Below are positions 61,301-64,000 of a DNA stretch of 64,000 bases, one piece after another. The notes beneath the pieces are model-generated. The model was not told the DNA's origin. It did not search any database and saw only the letters and a program-made list of their open reading frames with translations. A program made the translations under genes and the position numbers. This DNA is from Camellia lanceoleosa. Its lineage: Eukaryota > Streptophyta > Magnoliopsida > Ericales > Theaceae. Location: NCBI GenBank assembly GCA_025200525.1, contig CM045763.1:90811470-90875469 (forward strand), given 5' to 3'. Numbering within the stretch: position 1 is the stretch's first letter; each line of letters starts with the position of its first letter.

Positions 61301-62230
61301 TAGAAGTGTTTTGTATAATCAAACATTGGTGAACAAGTGGTTGCTTTGGATGCCTCTGCTTTAGAGCTGATCGTATAGTTTGGTTACTTGCAGATGTGAT
61401 TAAAGATTTCATGAAGGTAATATGCATATGCTAATAATGCTTTTTTCTTTGTTGTTGAATAATTTTATTTTATTTTTTTAATTTCATTTTGGTTTCAATT
61501 TTTTTATGGCTAGAATTAATATAGTATCCCCTTTGGCTGTTGTGGGTGGGCAAGAAACCTCTCTTTTTTTGAGGGGTCGAAATCTGAATATTCCTAGCAC
61601 CAAGTATGTAGACTGCTTTCTTTTGCAAGAATAGTTGTTCCATTTTCATTTATGCTCTTTCTTTTCAGAATTTAAATTATATTGTTGTGCAGGATTCACT
61701 ACACACATGGTTACTTAATAGAAGTGTTTTGCATAATCAAACATTGGTGAACAAGTGGTTGCTTTGGATGCCTCTGTTTTAGAGCTGATCATATAGTTTG
61801 GTTACTTGCAGATGTGATTGAAGATTTCATGAAAGTAATATGCATATGCTAATAATGTTTTTTTCTTTGTTGTTGAATAATTTTATTTTATTTTTTTTAA
61901 TTTCATTTTGGTTTCAATTTTTTTTATGGCATTCTCCAGAATTAATATCAGTGTCCCCTTTGGCAGTTGTGGGTGGGCAAGAAACCTCTCTTTTTTTTAG
62001 GGGTCGAAATCTGAATATTCCTGGCACCAAGTATGTAGACTGCATTCTTTTGCAAGAATAGTTGTTCCATTTTCATTTATGCTCTTTCTTTTCAGAATTT
62101 AAATTATATTGTTGTGCAGGATTCACTGCACACATGGTTACTTATCAAAGGAAGTGACGGGATCAGCCTGTCAGGAAACCATACATGATGAGAGAAGCTT
62201 GGTCCGTTTTAAAGTTAATGGGGTGGGTTG
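61301..62230 (+). pseudogene. Duplicated SPL (SBP-box factor, SPL14-like) fragment
   Basis: Two tandem copies of about 418 bases start at 61301 and 61719. Copy 2 has exon-like 61930-62030 ([29 protein letters not shown]) with donor GTATGTAG. An exon-like segment from 62120 (IHCTHGYLSKEVTGSACQET, HDERSLVRFKVNG) follows with a proper acceptor. These are the interior of large SPL proteins, between the SBP box and the C-terminal ankyrin region. Copy 1 has lost the CATTCTCCAG exon start. Intron and exon structure is kept, so DNA was captured. No SBP DNA-binding domain is present. Confidence 0.7.
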
Positions 62231-62994
62231 CCAATATTGGTGAACATTATAAATTTGATATATTTGTTTATTAATTTGCATTATGATTAGGGGAGTTGTT
62301 ATCTTATTTGAGTTTTGTAAAGCATGTAATACAAGCGAAATTGTTATAAGTTCTTTAAGAAGAAAAATATTTTAATATATTTTTATAACTACATTTTAAT
62401 CTTAATATTATTTACACCGTGCCTTTAGGTACGAGCATATGCTAGTATATATATATATATATATTCAAGTTTGATTAGGCGGTTAGTTAGCTTTTACTTT
62501 AATGATGATGTTTGATAATATTGTAATAAGTGTGAGTAAATAGACAAGAAAGAAAAATGATGATGGAAATAAAAATAAAAAATCATATTCATATATAAAA
62601 ATATCATAAAAATGTTGTGATAGTAATATTGTTATAAATATAAATCATATTTATGAGTGTTTTAATTTAAAGTGAAATGTCACCATTAAGTTATATCATT
62701 GCGTTTGAAAATTGTATATAAAATTTATGTTTGTATATCATTACTCAATAAGGATATATTCAAGTATAGTTTAATGATGAGAAATTGTAGAATGTAATCA
62801 TGATGATATGAAGAGAAAATATCAAGAAAAAGGGCAAGACAGTTATTTGAAAAATTTTAGGACATGATATCAACAATCCAAGGACAATTTGTAATTAAGA
62901 TTACAAACTTCAAGGAAAAAAATATAATTTTTCAAATATAAAAAGAAATCTGTATTAAATAGAAATCTCGAAGAGTGTTAGCGTAATTTATCCT

Positions 62995-63711
62995 ATTTAA
63001 TATAATTCTTTTGGTAAGGAAGAAAGTTTTCATTATTAGTAGGACTTGTGCAAAATTTCAATATTCATATGTAGAATAATATGACTTAATATGAATATTA
63101 CACTTTAAAACAAAGCATTTATAAAAAATTATTTTTATTTATAACGACATTATTATATTATTCTTTTGATATTTTTTAAATAAATTACAAATACACTCCT
63201 TTAAAATTTATTTAAAATACAGATTATTATATAAATATTTTGAGACTATTAAATAATTAACGAGAGAAGTGGACTTGTTCTATTATGATGTCTATACATT
63301 TGATGTATATCGACGAGCACCATACATATGATAGAAATATGATGGTTCCACTTCACCACCTATTGTAAAAGTCCCATCATGTGAGCCCATTTTCCATGAA
63401 CCTTCAATTCATTGCAATAATACCACAATCAAAGTAACCATCCAACCTTTGAAATCTTTCCATCAAGGAAAATTATTAGCTACTCAAAGTTGACCACGTG
63501 CTATGTCACATAATCATAAATTATTATGCTTCTATTCTTTTATCATCTAATATAAATTATTATACTTTTATTCTGTTATGATCTAACATAAAATTATAAA
63601 TCTCACTTTTTTTTACCAATCGACAAAATCCTTCTGTCACAAATCATTACATTTTTTATGTTCTCCCATCACTTAATATAAAATCATAACCCATCTCTAT
63701 CGTGTCATTTA
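62995..63711. other. AT-rich intergenic DNA
   Basis: It contains the right target duplication of the inverted-repeat element and then AT-rich sequence. Around 63480-63680 short repeats of CATAATCATAAATTATTATG and ATCTAATATAAATTATTATA type occur. No gene is visible. Confidence 0.55.
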
Positions 63712-63870
63712 TGCTGTGTTTAGTTGAAGGATTTGAGGAAGAATTTGGAAAGAGAAATAGAAAAGGTAGGTGAAATGTAAAAAAAATATACCTACATTTT
63801 ACATAGTTTCACACACCTTTTCCCTATTCCTTTCCAAATCCCTTCCCAAATCCCCCAACCAAACACAGCG
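63712..63870. mobile_element. Tourist-like MITE, 159 bases
   Basis: The target duplication is TTA on both sides (63709-63711 and 63871-63873). The left end is TGCTGTGTTTAGTTGAAGGA and the inverted right end is CGCTGTGTTTGGTTGGGGGA. The arms pair over about 70 bases, giving a nearly full-length hairpin. Non-coding. Confidence 0.75.
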
Positions 63871-64000
63871 TTAGTATTTGTTTGCTCATATTGTCAATTT
63901 CCTAAAAACACATAACACATTTTTCATTTTTTGTTTTTTCGTTTCTGTTTTTGGCCTTCAAAAAACAAAAACAAAAAACTTATTTAGTAGATACAAACAT

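Larger units (their letters stand above)
59655..62445 (+). mobile_element. Candidate Helitron with WRKY and SPL gene fragments
   Basis: The right terminus fits a Helitron 3' end. A 7-bp stem (CGTGCCT...AGGTACG, 62418-62433, one G-T pair) is followed 11 bases on by ATATGCTAG and then T, matching hairpin plus CTRR|T. It inserted in a TA repeat. The 5' terminus is unclear. A TA run leading to ATAAGGCACAAAGG at 59655-59690 resembles plant Helitron 5' ends but lacks a clean TC start. No Rep/helicase is present. Cargo is a WRKY IId 5' fragment (minus) and a duplicated SPL fragment (plus), typical of gene-capturing non-autonomous Helitrons. Confidence 0.5.
59047..62994. mobile_element. Inverted-repeat (MULE-like) element enclosing the gene-fragment block
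   Basis: The left end GGGTAAATTATACTGACACC and the inverted right end GGATAAATTACGCTAACACT begin arms that stay alignable for about 90 bases. Further shared words are GAGATTTCT(G/A)TTTAATA and TTTGAAAAATTA. Flanking 10-mers TTTAAATATA and ATTTAATATA agree at 8 of 10, the MULE length. The outer arms are AT-rich and non-coding. The middle (about 59655-62445) appears to be a later Helitron insertion. The same terminal motif is on the element at 1643-1967. Confidence 0.6.

Noticed and set aside
1..64000. A bacterial-style defence or operon system
   Set aside because: Intron-rich plant genes and plant transposons account for all recognisable coding; no prokaryotic gene cluster is present.

Overview
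This is a nuclear DNA window from a flowering plant, almost certainly a eudicot. The genes have many short exons and AT-rich introns, the proteins match angiosperm families, and the space between genes is full of plant transposable elements. I see no bacterial, organellar or viral genes, no CRISPR array and no convincing tRNA or rRNA gene. The species cannot be read from the sequence.

Host genes lie mostly in the left 37 kb. (1) 2132-7233 (+): an eight-exon F-box gene of the At3g61730/REDUCED MALE FERTILITY type, intact. (2) 8262-10631 (-): a three-exon SDE2 homologue with a ubiquitin-like fold ending in GG|KGG and a C-terminal SAP-like segment, intact. (3) 15255-20784 (+): a ten-exon ATG6/Beclin-1 locus that keeps all exon borders but carries an in-frame stop and five frame-breaking indels in exons 2 and 7. 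(4) 21875-36316 (-): an intact eight-exon group-I cyclic-nucleotide-gated channel (CNGC1-like) with one GC-AG intron. Its intron 6 is swollen to about 9.5 kb by an old Ty1/copia element (23414-32205). That element contains a non-autonomous LTR element (24599-28568), which itself contains a hAT-type MITE (26573-27485). Target-site duplications support every level.

From 37.5 to 55.4 kb a roughly 2-kb block is tandemly duplicated. The left copy (37516-39702) appears to hold the CNGC promoter and a non-coding first exon. The right copy (39703-55407) has been split by a 9.8-kb Mutator-like element and a 3.7-kb hAT element. The Mutator-like element (41619-51454, 9-bp duplication) has a MuDR-type transposase plus a convergent Ulp1/SUMO-protease-like gene, as in KAONASHI-type MULEs. 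The hAT element spans 51550-55218 (8-bp duplication).

The right end (55.4-64 kb) has no intact host gene. It holds a small MULE-like element with GA-rich, exon-like cargo (56977-57505), a dead LINE reverse transcriptase (57990-58860), and an inverted-repeat element (59047-62994). Inside the last lies a candidate Helitron whose 3' end is at 62445. Between its putative ends are a WRKY group-IId 5' fragment and a duplicated SPL fragment.

The host genes act in separate processes: ubiquitin-ligase targeting, spliceosome and genome maintenance, autophagy, and ion transport. The notable content is the layered transposon history. Nested elements, gene-fragment capture and a datable tandem duplication can be ordered relative to one another from target-site duplications alone. 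No tools were run; family assignments rest on recognised motifs and hand-checked exon phases.
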